DNA of 64,000 bases, taken from NCBI RefSeq assembly GCF_932526225.1, contig NC_064042.1:5129001-5193000 (forward strand), given 5' to 3'. Every line of letters starts with the position of its first letter. Position 1 is the first letter of the stretch. This document shows positions 10,622 through 21,607 of this stretch, in pieces. A program made the position numbers and the translations under genes. Source of the stretch: Nematostella vectensis (Eukaryota > Cnidaria > Anthozoa > Actiniaria > Edwardsiidae). The notes under the pieces are model-generated. The model saw only the letters and a list, made by a program, of their open reading frames with translations. It searched no databases and had not been told where the DNA came from.

Positions 10622-13302
10622 ATGGCGGCTGCCGCAAGTTCTTTGAGGCCTATGCCTCTTCTACGGCGCCCTTTGCCGCCAAAACAACTACCAACTCCGC
10701 CTAAATCCGTGTCTCCGGTACCTCCCATAACCTGCGAGAATCAAGAGTCAGGGCACCGTCCCCAATCACCAGTAACTTCCTACTCTGGAAAAGTCAAGCC
10801 GAAACCTTTCTCTCCCCTGCGAGGGAGAAAGCTGTACCACGGGGATGTCCCTTTGCCAGATACTTCTGTTGTGCAGCCTTACAAGCCTCGTGGACCCGAT
10901 GGATTACCTGCGAGAGCTCCTAGGAAAATCAGAGAATATCCACCAGACGTTCTCATTAAAGATTTATACGAAAGACCGCCTCCTACATTCACACTCAAGA
11001 ACTTTCTGCAGCGCTTGCCTTCTAGATGTGACGAGGATTCCTTCGAGACGATGGTATCAGAACAAAACTACGAGAAGCTAACGAGCTGGTTTGCCGCCAA
11101 TCGACCCAGGCAGGGTCACCTACACAATTTGGAAATTGAAAGTAAGTGGTTTTGATTAATAATTTATTTGAAGTTAATAAAGTTCTACTTAGTACACCCA
11201 ACACTTAACCTTATTCAAACCGTGATTATAGCCTACTGTTAATACAGTAATACTCAGCTACTGAATGGACTTAACACCTTAACACTTAAAATTATGGTGC
11301 ATTTGTCAATAGTGTGATATAATTTTTGGGACCTCAAGATTTGTTTTCTGAAAAAAGACAGACACCCCCCCCCCCCCCCACACACACACACACTGTTTCT
11401 ACTTATGTTACTGGCCCTTTTTGATCCATTAGTTCCTTTTAAAATTTGGTCCATTGCTTAAAACTATCTCTGTTTTTAACAGAAAACATAAATATTTAAA
11501 AGCAGTACATAATAATAATCAATTTTTATAGCGCCACTTCTACTATGAATCCAGTGGCGCTTTACAATATAAAAATTAAAAAAGTTAAAAACTAACTAGC
11601 TAGCCTAGACTAACTAACTAACTCATAGCATCTCAAAATACACTTGATATAAGAAATATAGTAAAAACAGCAAACAATTCAATAGAAAGAAAACTTAGTA
11701 TAGGGGAAAATATTCCATTAATATATAATGCTAGAAATGATAGGTTCTTTAAAACATGTTAAAAAGCTTTTCTGAAAAGATGGGTTTCAACCATTGTCTT
11801 GAATTCATTTAAACTGTCGCAATTTCTTATGTTCAGAGTGTCAAGCATAGTGTATAAGCAGTGTGTCTATTGGAAGTCTCTTCTGGATAGATTCTTTTCT
11901 CTCTTGTCGGTTGAGGTTTCTCTCAGCCCACCAGAAGAAAACTGGTGGGATTGCATGAGGACAATGTGTAGTCTACAAGCTAGGACTTTAAAATTGACAC
12001 CATTATTTTTGGAATATCTTTAAATCAAGATTTTATCCCACATGTTATACTGTTGGCATTATAGAATCAATACTGTTATACCAATAATACTCTCATACTA
12101 ATACTACTATATCAAGTTTCCTCTTTTTAGCAAGTGTTTTTTTTTATTCAGGAGGCGTTGAAATGCCAGATGTTACCCCAAGAAAACCTCCTAGACAAGT
12201 TTCAATTGAAATGAGAGTTCCTGACTTAGGAATGGAAACCAATCTAGAGGCAATGAAAGACCAGGAGGTTTACAACAAAAAAGTCAACAAGACCCAACCA
12301 GTAACTCCTGCAACATCTAAACACACTATTCCATCAAGACAAATACAAAGACCATTGCCTCCAATACAGCCAAAAACAATGTATGACACAAGTAGGGACA
12401 GTGCTGAACAACCAGGGGCCGATAATACACATACCCCAGAGTCTGCAAAGACTATCCAGACAGTCGCTCAACCAACAGTCACAGAGTTAATTGCCCCTGA
12501 AGGGCCAAGGACTCAAAGTCAAGCTAAGCAGGATGCTGAACTTAGAAGTTCTCTCAGGAAACAACAAGAGATCAGAAAAAATGCTGATGGTTCAGGTAGA
12601 GAGAGGATAAAGACACCACAAACTGCACACAGTGATGCTCACTATCAAGCAGAACTCATGATGAAAGAAAAAGCACTCACATTTGAAGAGTAAGTTACAA
12701 TGGATACTGACATTTACATTTTTAAAGACACCAAAACTATTATGCAGACTCAAAATTTCAAGATTTTTGATGCCAATTGATGGAAGTTGCTCTATATTCT
12801 GTTGGATTTATCCTTAGAAGATGGAGGGGTTGGTGACAGACAATATCTGTTTGGGTTTTTTTACCCCAAAAAGATGCCCATTTGATCCCCCCCTTAACAC
12901 TTTAAATTTAGTAGTGGTAAAAATGTATATGAAAGATGGAAATAATTCCAGATGAACCGTCCTTTTTTTATTAACCGTTATCAAATTCTTTGTTAAGTTG
13001 GCCAGAGGTGATTGCCTACCAAGAAACTAATATCATCCTGCCAAGCTCTGCCCCAGCTTTCTTTCAAGGGGAGGCTATACCTAGAACTGCGTCTCCATTT
13101 GGTAAGTTTGGTCATCATCAAATAGGGCATCACTAATCATCATCTGGATCATCAATCATCCACTCTCTTTGGCACCAATATCATCATCAATAGGCTTGTC
13201 TTTAAATATAGTGACATATAATTGATGTAGCGCATTTACTTATAATCGGTTTCTCCTATATTTTGTAAACTTAGACATGTTGATTTATCTAAGGCAATAA
13301 AG

Positions 13303-13340
<38 letters not shown>

Positions 13341-16300
13341 CGTCATCACCATCATTATCACCACTGTCGCCTCCATCATCATCACCACTACCACCACCAC
13401 CACCATCATCCTTATTATTATCATCATCACTATTATTATTTTTCATCACTATCACCACCATCACCATCATTATCATCATCATCAACACCACCATCTGGAT
13501 CATCAATCATCCACTCTCTTTGGCACCAATATCATCATCACCACCATTATTATTATCGTCATTATCACCATCATTATCACCACTATCGCCACCATCATCA
13601 TCACCACTACCACCACCACTACCATCATCCTTATTATTATCATCATCACTAGTATTATTTTCATCACTATCACCACCACCATCATTATCATCATCATCAA
13701 CACCACCATCTGGATCATCAATCATCCTTTCTCTTTGGCACCAGTATCATCATCACCACCATTATTATTATCGTCATCATCACCATCATTATCACCACTA
13801 TTGCCACCATCATCATCACCACTACCACCACCACCACCAGCATCCTTATTATTATCATCATCACTATTATTATTTTCATCACTATCACCACCACCACCAT
13901 TATCATCATTATCAACACCACCATCTGGATCATCAATCATCCACTCTCTTTGGCACCAATATCATCATCACCACCATTATTATTATCGTCATTATCACCA
14001 TCATTATCACCACTATCGCCACCATCATCACCACCACTATCGCCACCATCATCATCACCACTACCACCACCACTACCATCATCCTTTTTATTATCATCAT
14101 CACTACCACCATTTTCATCACTATCACCACCACCATCATTATCATCATCATCAACACCACCATCATTATCAACATAATCATCACCGCTACCATCATTATC
14201 ATCATAGCATGTGAATCATCATCATATCCTTCCCATCCAATTACATTGATTCGTTTATAAACTCTAGAGATAGTGCTGGTTGAACTATAGGATAGTAGAA
14301 GTTTGTGATGGCTGGTAGTGTGTGCCACAGGGGCGTAGCCAGGGGGTGGCCCTGGGGGCACAGATACCCCCCCACAAGCACCCCCCCCCCCCAAAAAAAA
14401 AAATAAAATAAATGGATGAGACATTATCTAATATAGAGGAGAAAATGCCTTGAGGGTCTTTTGGGCCTCCTCCCATTAAAAATCTTGGCTATACCACTGG
14501 TCCCATACTTGTAAACTGAAAAAGAGTTTATTTTTCTGCAGTGAGTGCAGAAGATTATTCAGATCAGGTGACTCCTTTAGAAGCTGTCATTCTCAATGCC
14601 ATAGTGACCGAGTCTGCTGTGCTGAATGTCAAGGTGAGAAGTAACTGCAGGTTGACCTCTCTCGCAACCTCCTCTGTAGGTGTCTCCAGGTACAGGGGGA
14701 TATGCGCCGTCTTAAACTTTCCAAAATTGGTAATTTCATGGGTCACTTGTTACCACTGAACGTGGGTTGTTTCATTTTGCTATCTATATTGATATCCAGC
14801 ATACTGTATGTGATATCTGTAATTGCCACCCTTCCTCAGGAAATCCTGTCTATGTGACTGACTGATCTCAAACAGCAGAAAAAAACCTACAATTTCTCCA
14901 TGGTTTACTTTTTTCATTTCTTTAAAGCTGCAGGCTAGATGATATGGATCCTGATAGTGCAAAGAGATAAACTTTTTCTTTTTTAATAAAAAAAACTGTA
15001 TATAAATATCCACCCAAAACCCACTGTATCTTCCCCAGGCTAGAACCATGAACAGTTTTTGGTGAAAGCTTAGGCTCAAGTAATTTTATTTAGGAAAAGT
15101 GGTTTAAAAGAATAATGTATAATGGTATACTGTATTTCTGCTTTAACTCCTCCAGTACTCAGTAATTTTTTTTATAGGCCCACTTCCTAAACAGGCTGCC
15201 TAGTCTGAGTCAGTTGGTAGACACCTTGACACATCTTAATGCATCCTTCAATGACTTCTGGGTAAGAAAAAATATCATCAGCACCACAAACACCACCCCC
15301 TCTCATTCCCCAAAATGCCGCTCATCATTGTGCAGCCCCTCTAAAAAAATCATGCCTAATAACACTAAGTGTTTGGAAATTCAGTAATTGATCTAAAGAT
15401 ATTGTAATACGAACAACAAAAATCGTACAACTTTTGGCAGCAAATTTTTTCTTGCAAGTTGAAAAAGTGTGCTGCAGAAAGTAGAAGATGGTTCTACTTT
15501 TTGCAACAAAACTCAGAGATGTAGCCCATATTACTTGGTTGGTTGAACGAGAGTCACAAGAAAAAAAATGGCTGATCATCAGCAAGAACCAGTTTATCTT
15601 TTGCAAATGCTGCCAAAAAAGTTGTATGATTTTGCTGCTCGTATAACCGTACCTTAAGGGGGGGGGGTATACTCCCCCTTTTGGCTGCCAAAAATTCAAA
15701 TGTCTAAAAAATAATTTTCCCCTCCTTTTCTTTGTCGCTGGGCCAAAGCCCCCATTCAGCTAGACCCAGCCCCTGAAATTAAGTGACCGAGCCAGCAAAA
15801 ACCCATCACAGTTTGTAGTATTGTGTTATTCACTTTCCCTATAAAAATGCAACACCCCCCTTGGCTGCAAAAATGCTGGTCATTTTTTGCTGAAGGGTCG
15901 TCATAAATACTATTCTTTTTCCATGTGATAGCTATGACTGCCATGACGACTAAGTATTTGATGCTTGATAAAGCTGAAGTATGACACCCCCTCTTGTAGG
16001 TCTTTCCACCAGAGATATTGGAACTGAAGATGCTTGTATCCCTCAAACTTCGAAACAACCCAATCAAAGCAATTCCAAATGGTAAGTTGGAGCAGCAAAA
16101 ACAAGAACGGACCAGCACCTGTCATGTGCTAGCCTGTCGGTATGCTCAAATGTCACACGTTAGCAATGAGTTTCAATTTTATTCAACTGCATTATGTTTT
16201 TTTGCTAATCACCATTTGCTGTTAGCACTGACGTTATTTGAGTGGGGGTACTCAGGTAGGGATTTAAGGTAATTCCCTTGAATTGCACTGCGCATAGTGG

Positions 16301-19300
16301 CGTGCGCTGTTTGTTCGAATTTTCCGGTATTAAGTGCGCGCGCGCCACAGTTGTACAAGAAAACACAGCAAAAGGCGCACGTTTTTTTACTTAAAATCTC
16401 TTTGGCAAAAAAACGGAGTCGGTTACCCCCATTTTTTATTTGCTCAAATACGGAAAAATGATATACTGAAAGGGGAAAAAAGTTGGGTTGTAGAAGTTTC
16501 GTTTTTTTTCTTAAAAGCCGTAAAAATATGCTTTTTACCGTATGAATAGTGGCGAAAACAATGTCTTTTAGTGCGATTTCTTAAAATGTGATTTGTTTTG
16601 AACATTAGCTACTACGGGTTATTGTTTAGGAGATCGGATTTTGGCAGCTCGACAAACAGAACTTAATTTTCTAAAGACTATAGGCACTCTTTTTGAAAAC
16701 TAAGAGTTGGGATGTTTCCTTGCGCGATCAGTAAAAACGCGTCAACTCTACGCCCCTCTGTTGTGAAAACGGGGTCGGTACCCCTATTTTTTATTACATT
16801 TTTTGAAAGCCCTTAGCTTCAATATTGTTTATGCCAAGTTTTAAAAAAATTTGGGTTGTAGAACTATTTCAAGGGAATTACCTTAAGCAAAAACTTCAGC
16901 AATTATTTGATGAGAATTTACTGCTTTTTGTGGTCAGGTGGGTGTGCAATCCCCAAGTCTAGGCTAATCAGCAACTGTTAGTACTTTACCTATTTCTAAA
17001 AACGTCTTGTCTTAGCAGGTATTGGCAATTTATCACAGTTAAAAGTGTTTGAGATGTCTTTCAATTTACTGACAAGTCTTCCAGCAAGGTGAGTATGGTA
17101 TCATTTTGAAAGTCCTTTACAAGATCTTGAAAAGTATGTAGGTCTTTGTTATTTCTGATACTCCACTTAAAGGTACTATAAAAGTATTTTGAAAACATAT
17201 TAATAGCTAGCAAGTTGATGGGCAGGCATATTTTTTTTTTTTATTGTTTTGTTTTAAAGATTAGATATGGAAGCTAATATTAGCATATATAGACAACTTG
17301 CAATGTTTATCTTCAAATTGTATATGGACCAATCTTACAATTTAGTCATACTGTAGCTATCATTTTTTGTATAATATAAATATATTTTTTTAACTGCAAT
17401 TACCATAAATGCTTGTTTTAGCACCACTGCTTCTTATATTATTTTTATTGAGTGGCTAACTAGGAACAGTTTTACAAGGAAATTCGGAAAGCAAGCAGCA
17501 ACACAAAAGCAGCAAGCGATTGCTTTGTGTAGGACCTATGTAATAGAGATTGCTGTTGTTGTTATTTGTTTTGTGTAGGGCCTGATAGAGATTGATGTTA
17601 GTTGTTATTCAAGTTTTTTTAACTAAATTGTTTTTGTGTTTTATCTGCAGTTTGTTTGAGTTAAAAGACTTGGAACTGCTAGACCTGTCGTATAACCGAC
17701 TATCCTTCATTCCTGCTGATATAGGGAAATTAAGGTAATTCAAGAGACTTACTTCAGGCTTTAAGAATGTTGATTGGCCACTCCTTTGTTCTTGTTTAAG
17801 TTTAAAAAATCAACAGTTCATTTGCAATAAAGTCTGGTACTTGAAGTGGTTCGGTCAGCCCCGCCTTTGTTGTTGTTCTCAATATTTGTAAGACACTTAA
17901 TTTAAAGAGAATAATCGTCAAAAACGAAATTTCATAACTTAGTTTTATACCAACTTTAAAAAAAATAAATATTAGCTTTCCCATATTGGCTGTTGAAAAT
18001 GAGTATGACTGTCCCCATCATACTAGATTTGGATGGGGAGTGTGCTTTTTTTGTAGTCAATGGAAGCCACATTTCCACTTTGTGACGAAGAATTCTAAAT
18101 CTGCACTCAACTTGGCCTTTTGAGTTTTTGATCAAGAAATACTCATCCAAACCCTACCCCTAAATGTACAGGCATGATATGGACTTAAATTGGTGTTCCA
18201 AACTTGTAGAGCACTACGTGAGTTGAACCTTGAGGGGAATCAGCTCGGAGCCATGCCAATCAGTACTCTCTTCTTACCGCTCAAGTACTTCAGGATCAGT
18301 AATAACTTCATTCACCCACTCTTCTGGAGAGAGACAGCAAGTAACCAACCACAGGTATACCATTCCCTAGACAGGAATATATTTTGGTCAACCTCGTCAC
18401 CGGGGTCTTTTGGGTAATATCAATAACCCAGGGGGGGACTCTCCAGAAAAGTAAACAGGGGTGATCGTCACATCTTTTAGGGTATGAAACTTCAACCAAC
18501 TGTCATTCCTAAGGGGGTGTTTAACATGTTTTTTTTTCCATTTTAACCATCTCTTGGTTAAAGATTCCTTCGGCCATACCCAATTTGCTATCTCTTAGGG
18601 GCAAGAATTTCTGTTGAACATGCCTAAAGTGCAATCCCTTAGGGTTAAAATTGATTTTGCTGACAATCACCCCCGTCTGTTTTTATGGGAGTACTGGAAA
18701 AGCCCCTGCTCTCCTTCCCTAGTAAAGCCAGAATTTTACAAAGGGCATATGAAAGAAATAAAAGGATTTATACACACGGAAGTACAATGAGCCACATGAC
18801 ATTGGAAAACCTGCTAATGAACAGCTGTATATTATTATTGCAGTCGTTAAAAAGCCCTTGGCTGCCACACCTTTGTTATTGTTTCCATCAAGTATTGAAA
18901 ATATTGCAACAGCTTTCTCAAATCAGCCGAGGGAAATGGATACTTTCTCACACTTGGTATTTTGCTAGAATGGCATCTGACAGTCCCTAACCCATTTTAA
19001 AAAATTATTTATCTGTTTCTGTTTTTTTCCAATTTTGCAGAGACTATTAGATTTGTGTGCACTCAATGTAGCAAGACACGATCAAGACATTGCAGCTATG
19101 ATTGCACTCCCTGAAACATTGAAAAAATTATTAAACATGTGAGTTTTGTTTGCCCAACATTTTTTAGTTCCAATATTCTGTGAACTCTAGATTTCCAACA
19201 ACTCAACAACTAAACCGCCTTCTGGCTTCTGTCATTCAAAGTTCTTGTGCGGATTGATTGGCAGCACTGATGGTTGTTTTTTTTCAATCACGACACCTCT

Positions 19301-20196
19301 CCACAAGGCACTAACCAATAAAAAAGCACCTAATATAGTTTCGTTTGTTTGAATGGCAGAAGCCAGAAAGCGGTTTAGTTGTTAGAAATCGTTGACAGGG
19401 GTTCGCAGAATTTTGAAATCCGCAGTAACGAACCTTTTCCTCAACTTCCTCACCCCTCTTCGTAGTATTTCTCTTTCTTTCTCTCCCCGTACAGTACCTC
19501 GTGCAAAAATTTCCAGATTTCCAAAAAAGGAAGACTTATAGCTGTGTGCCTGTTCTAGTCTTTGACTAGAACTACCTTGCTCTTGTGTTTGCTTACTTGT
19601 GAGAACCAACCCGAATATATACCCCCGGGGGGACTTTCCAAAAAAGTACACAGCTGTCGGGTCCTACTTTTAAGGTATAAAATTTTTACCAACTGCTAAC
19701 CTTTAGGGGTGTTGAAGGATTTTTCCAATTACTCTATCTCTTAGGGTACAAAATTCGACCAACTGCTATTTCTTAGGGGTGTTTAAAGGTTTCCATTCTT
19801 TGACCTCACCCAATTTACCACCTCTAATAAATTTCGGTTGACTACGCCCAAAGTGCTATCCCTTGGGGTTAAAATTTATTTTGCGGATGATCACCCCTGT
19901 CTGTTTTTATTGTTTTGTCTGAGCCCCCCCCCCCCCCCCATGCCTCTCAGAGTGTCTGGTGTATTTATGTTTTTGTTTTGTTTTACAGGCCTGACAAATG
20001 CGATTGCTGTGGAGGGGCAAAGTTTGGCGAAGGTTTGCGTGTGATTAAAGGACTCGACGAGGTGTTTGGCGTAAAGAACCTCCCTTTTCTCTTTTCCTCG
20101 TGCTCTCAGTATTGCCGAAAAAAGTTCGTGAAGAACAAGGATGGCTTAGCACTCTGGTTATTCCGCAATGGCATAACTATAACCAAGAATGAATAA
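10622..20196 (+). CDS. LRRC63: LRRC63-like leucine-rich repeat protein, 11 exons
   Basis: Exons: 10622-11141, 12152-12689, 12998-13101, 14542-14633, 15178-15261, 16000-16081, 17019-17088, 17651-17734, 18210-18354, 19041-19138, 19989-20196; 2025 nt, 674 aa, frame kept throughout. The N-terminal 385 residues are proline-rich and low-complexity (PLLRRPLPPK near the start). Residues about 390-575 form typical leucine-rich repeats (LDLSYNRLSFIP, LNLEGNQLGAMP), mostly one per exon. The C-terminal 68 residues hold a Cys cluster (CDCCGG and CSQYC), probably a zinc-binding knuckle. LRR plus this C-terminal cluster is the architecture I associate with LRRC63, whose molecular role is unknown. I cannot exclude a sister LRRC family. 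The X-box upstream suggests cilium- or sperm-associated expression. The introns are crowded with MITEs and a large trinucleotide-type array. Confidence 0.83.
11510..11830. repeat. Probable dispersed repeat in LRR-gene intron 1
   Basis: It begins with a short hairpin, GCGCCACT mirrored by AGTGGCGC within 30 bp, followed by A-rich DNA. This resembles the end of a SINE or similar dispersed repeat. No second copy is present in the window, so the assignment is weak. Confidence 0.25.
13110..14210. repeat. Trinucleotide-type microsatellite with a 215-bp higher-order unit
   Basis: The run consists of CAT, CAC, TAT and CGT triplets. A landmark (ATCCACTCTCTTTGGCACCA or variant) recurs near 13510, 13725 and 13940, about 215 bp apart, with an earlier copy near 13160. 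The simple repeat is therefore organised in four larger units. The array starts a few bases after the donor of LRR-gene exon 3 (13101/13102). The long poly-His and poly-Ser frames inside it are artefacts. Confidence 0.9.
14328..14499. mobile_element. MITE with CAGGGGCGTAGCCAGG end (copy 1)
   Basis: The left end is CAGGGGCGTAGCCAGG and the right end, inverted, is CAGTGGTATAGCCA. The interior shares GAGACATTATCTAA and a CCTTTTGGGCC-like stretch with the copy at 42828-42993. It lies in LRR-gene intron 3. Confidence 0.75.
16264..16886. mobile_element. 623-bp MITE flanked by TTAA (piggyBac-like)
   Basis: Both ends carry AAGGTAATTCCCTTGAA in perfect inverted orientation, immediately flanked by TTAA at 16264-16267 and 16883-16886. 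TTAA duplication is the insertion signature of piggyBac-type elements. There is no transposase frame. The interior has two related halves, each with a GTCGGT...CCCC...ATTTTTTATT block followed later by TTGGGTTGTAGAA. It lies in LRR-gene intron 6. Confidence 0.85.
18428..18718. mobile_element. MITE, GGGGGGACTCTCCAGAAAAG family (copy 1)
   Basis: The ends are long imperfect inverted repeats: AAACAGGGGTGATCGTCAC on the left is mirrored by GACAATCACCCCCGTCTGTT on the right. It shares interior words with the copy at 19622-19935. It sits in LRR-gene intron 9, just after the exon 9 donor. Confidence 0.65.
19203..19385. mobile_element. Palindromic MITE with about 33-bp inverted ends
   Basis: The left arm contains AACTAAACCGCCTTCTGGCT and the right arm its inverse, ending CGGTTTAGTT. 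The arms pair over about 33 bp. A diverged relative lies at 3752-3905. It is in LRR-gene intron 10. Confidence 0.8.
19622..19935. mobile_element. MITE, GGGGGGACTTTCCAAAAAAG family (copy 2)
   Basis: The right part reads GATGATCACCCCTGTCTG and inverts the general left-end sequence. Interior phrases (AACTGCTA..CTTAGGGGTGTT, TATCCCTTGGGGTTAAAATT) match copy 1 at 18428-18718. It ends in a poly-C run shortly before the exon 11 acceptor. Confidence 0.6.
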
Positions 20197-20197
20197 A
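20192..20197 (+). terminator. Poly(A) signal overlapping the stop codon
   Basis: AATAAA overlaps the TAA stop of the LRRC63-like gene (20194-20196). If used, the 3' UTR would be only about 20 nt. Another AATAAA occurs near 20760. Confidence 0.4.
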
Positions 20198-20256
20198 AAT
20201 GGATGTCACATTAGAAATGTGTATTTTCATGACCTCTATTATTGTAGCGATCTATT

Positions 20257-20471
20257 GTCTCGACCCCAGGTTCTTCCCATGTCGACCTGATGTGGATGCT
20301 CGTTGTATTTTAAAGGTTGAAATCGGGTGTCGGGTATTTCAGGCTTTTCTCTTAGAAATAGTATTTTAGGGCTTCTAAGGTATTTTTTAGGATAGCAATT
20401 TTTGGTCGTGCAGGTATTTTTTCGAATTTCCCGACGAGCATCCCTATCACTTTTACCGTGAACTAAGGGTG
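20257..20471. mobile_element. MITE, GATGCTCGTCG family (copy 1)
   Basis: The right end CGACGAGCATCCCTATC is the inverse of the left-end motif GATAGGGATGCTCGTCG, which is diverged here. The interior shares TTCTTCCCATGT, AAATCGGG, CTCTTAGAAATAG and GGTAGCAATTTTTGGTCGT-type words with the copies at 36012-36297 and 61857-62127. Confidence 0.75.
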
Positions 20472-21607
20472 AAAACATTTGTTACCCATCATATCCATAT
20501 AATTACAACCCCATACTGTACATAACGAGCGCTCCAATGCCAATGTCAGATAACAATGTAAAATTTAAAGAGCAAGACATAAAAAATGTTGTCCTGGACA
20601 ACCATGAGCAGGCTGGGGTCCTGACCTCTAGGACCCAATCTCTGGACACTTGACTAAACGACCTTGTTACACCAGCTTCCATTGCTCCTAGATGATCTAT
20701 CCTTTTTTTTATCCCTGACCGAGTATAAAACATTTCCTGGCTTAAATCCTTTCTGCAACAATAAATTAGCAGTCATGATAGTTCATTATGCCACCATGCA
20801 TTCCTATTAGCATCCAATTAAGTTGAGAAATAGCCACCTCGTGGTGACTGAGCTAAGTTGTTTGTGAGAGACAGTTAATGTGATGGGTTGTTTTTTTTTT
20901 TTTGTGAGGAACCGCATGCATCACGAAAAACGTCAGGCTACACCCTTGCTAGACAAATTCAAAAATTTAAAAGCTTTGTTGGCAAGTAATGACATTTGCA
21001 TAATTATCATTACTCATAGTCCCAAATAGTCATTTGGAGAGCTAATGAATATTCAAGAGTCACGAGTAGAAGTCAAGCACATGTTTATTTGCAGCTATCA
21101 CTGAGGCAGTAAAATGTTATTGTTTACATGATACATGAATTGAGTTAGCCATTAGAATGGCTATTATTGACATGATTACATTGATTTCATTTACATGTGA
21201 TAAAATAATATAGTTTTATTTGACCATATCTACCCTAATATTTATTTATAAAAATATATTGTGATTACATTATATTTGTGATTCTAGTGACTTGCTTATA
21301 TTATTTTCTACTCTAATATACAACCTACCTAACCTCACCAGTCTTTCAAAAACCCTAGCTTTCTAAATGTCTATGTATCCCGCCCCAAATATTTCAAGGC
21401 CTGCTACTGCCCTGATACGTAATGCAAGGAAATTTATCTATAAGAAAAGTACCATCTTGGAGAAGGTTCCTTAATGTCACCTCCAATTGTCTACCACAGG
21501 AAACCCTGTCAGATGGTTTAGACATTTCTGAATAGAAATAGCACTGGAATTATCCCATGCCTAGGATACATTAAGGAGACTTGGAGTCTAGAGAGGACTG
21601 AGACCCT
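20472..21607. other. Intergenic DNA between convergent genes
   Basis: AT-rich DNA between the 3' ends of the LRRC63-like gene (+) and the BTB gene (-). No gene or clear repeat was recognised. A minus-strand AATAAA near 21243 could serve the BTB gene. Confidence 0.4.

Noticed and set aside
13002-13006. CCAG as the LRR-gene exon 3 acceptor
   Set aside because: It leads to a stop codon within a few residues. The TTAAG at 12997 gives an open frame.
13520-14260. 246-codon Ser/His/Ile-rich frame
   Set aside because: A translation of the triplet microsatellite within an LRR-gene intron.
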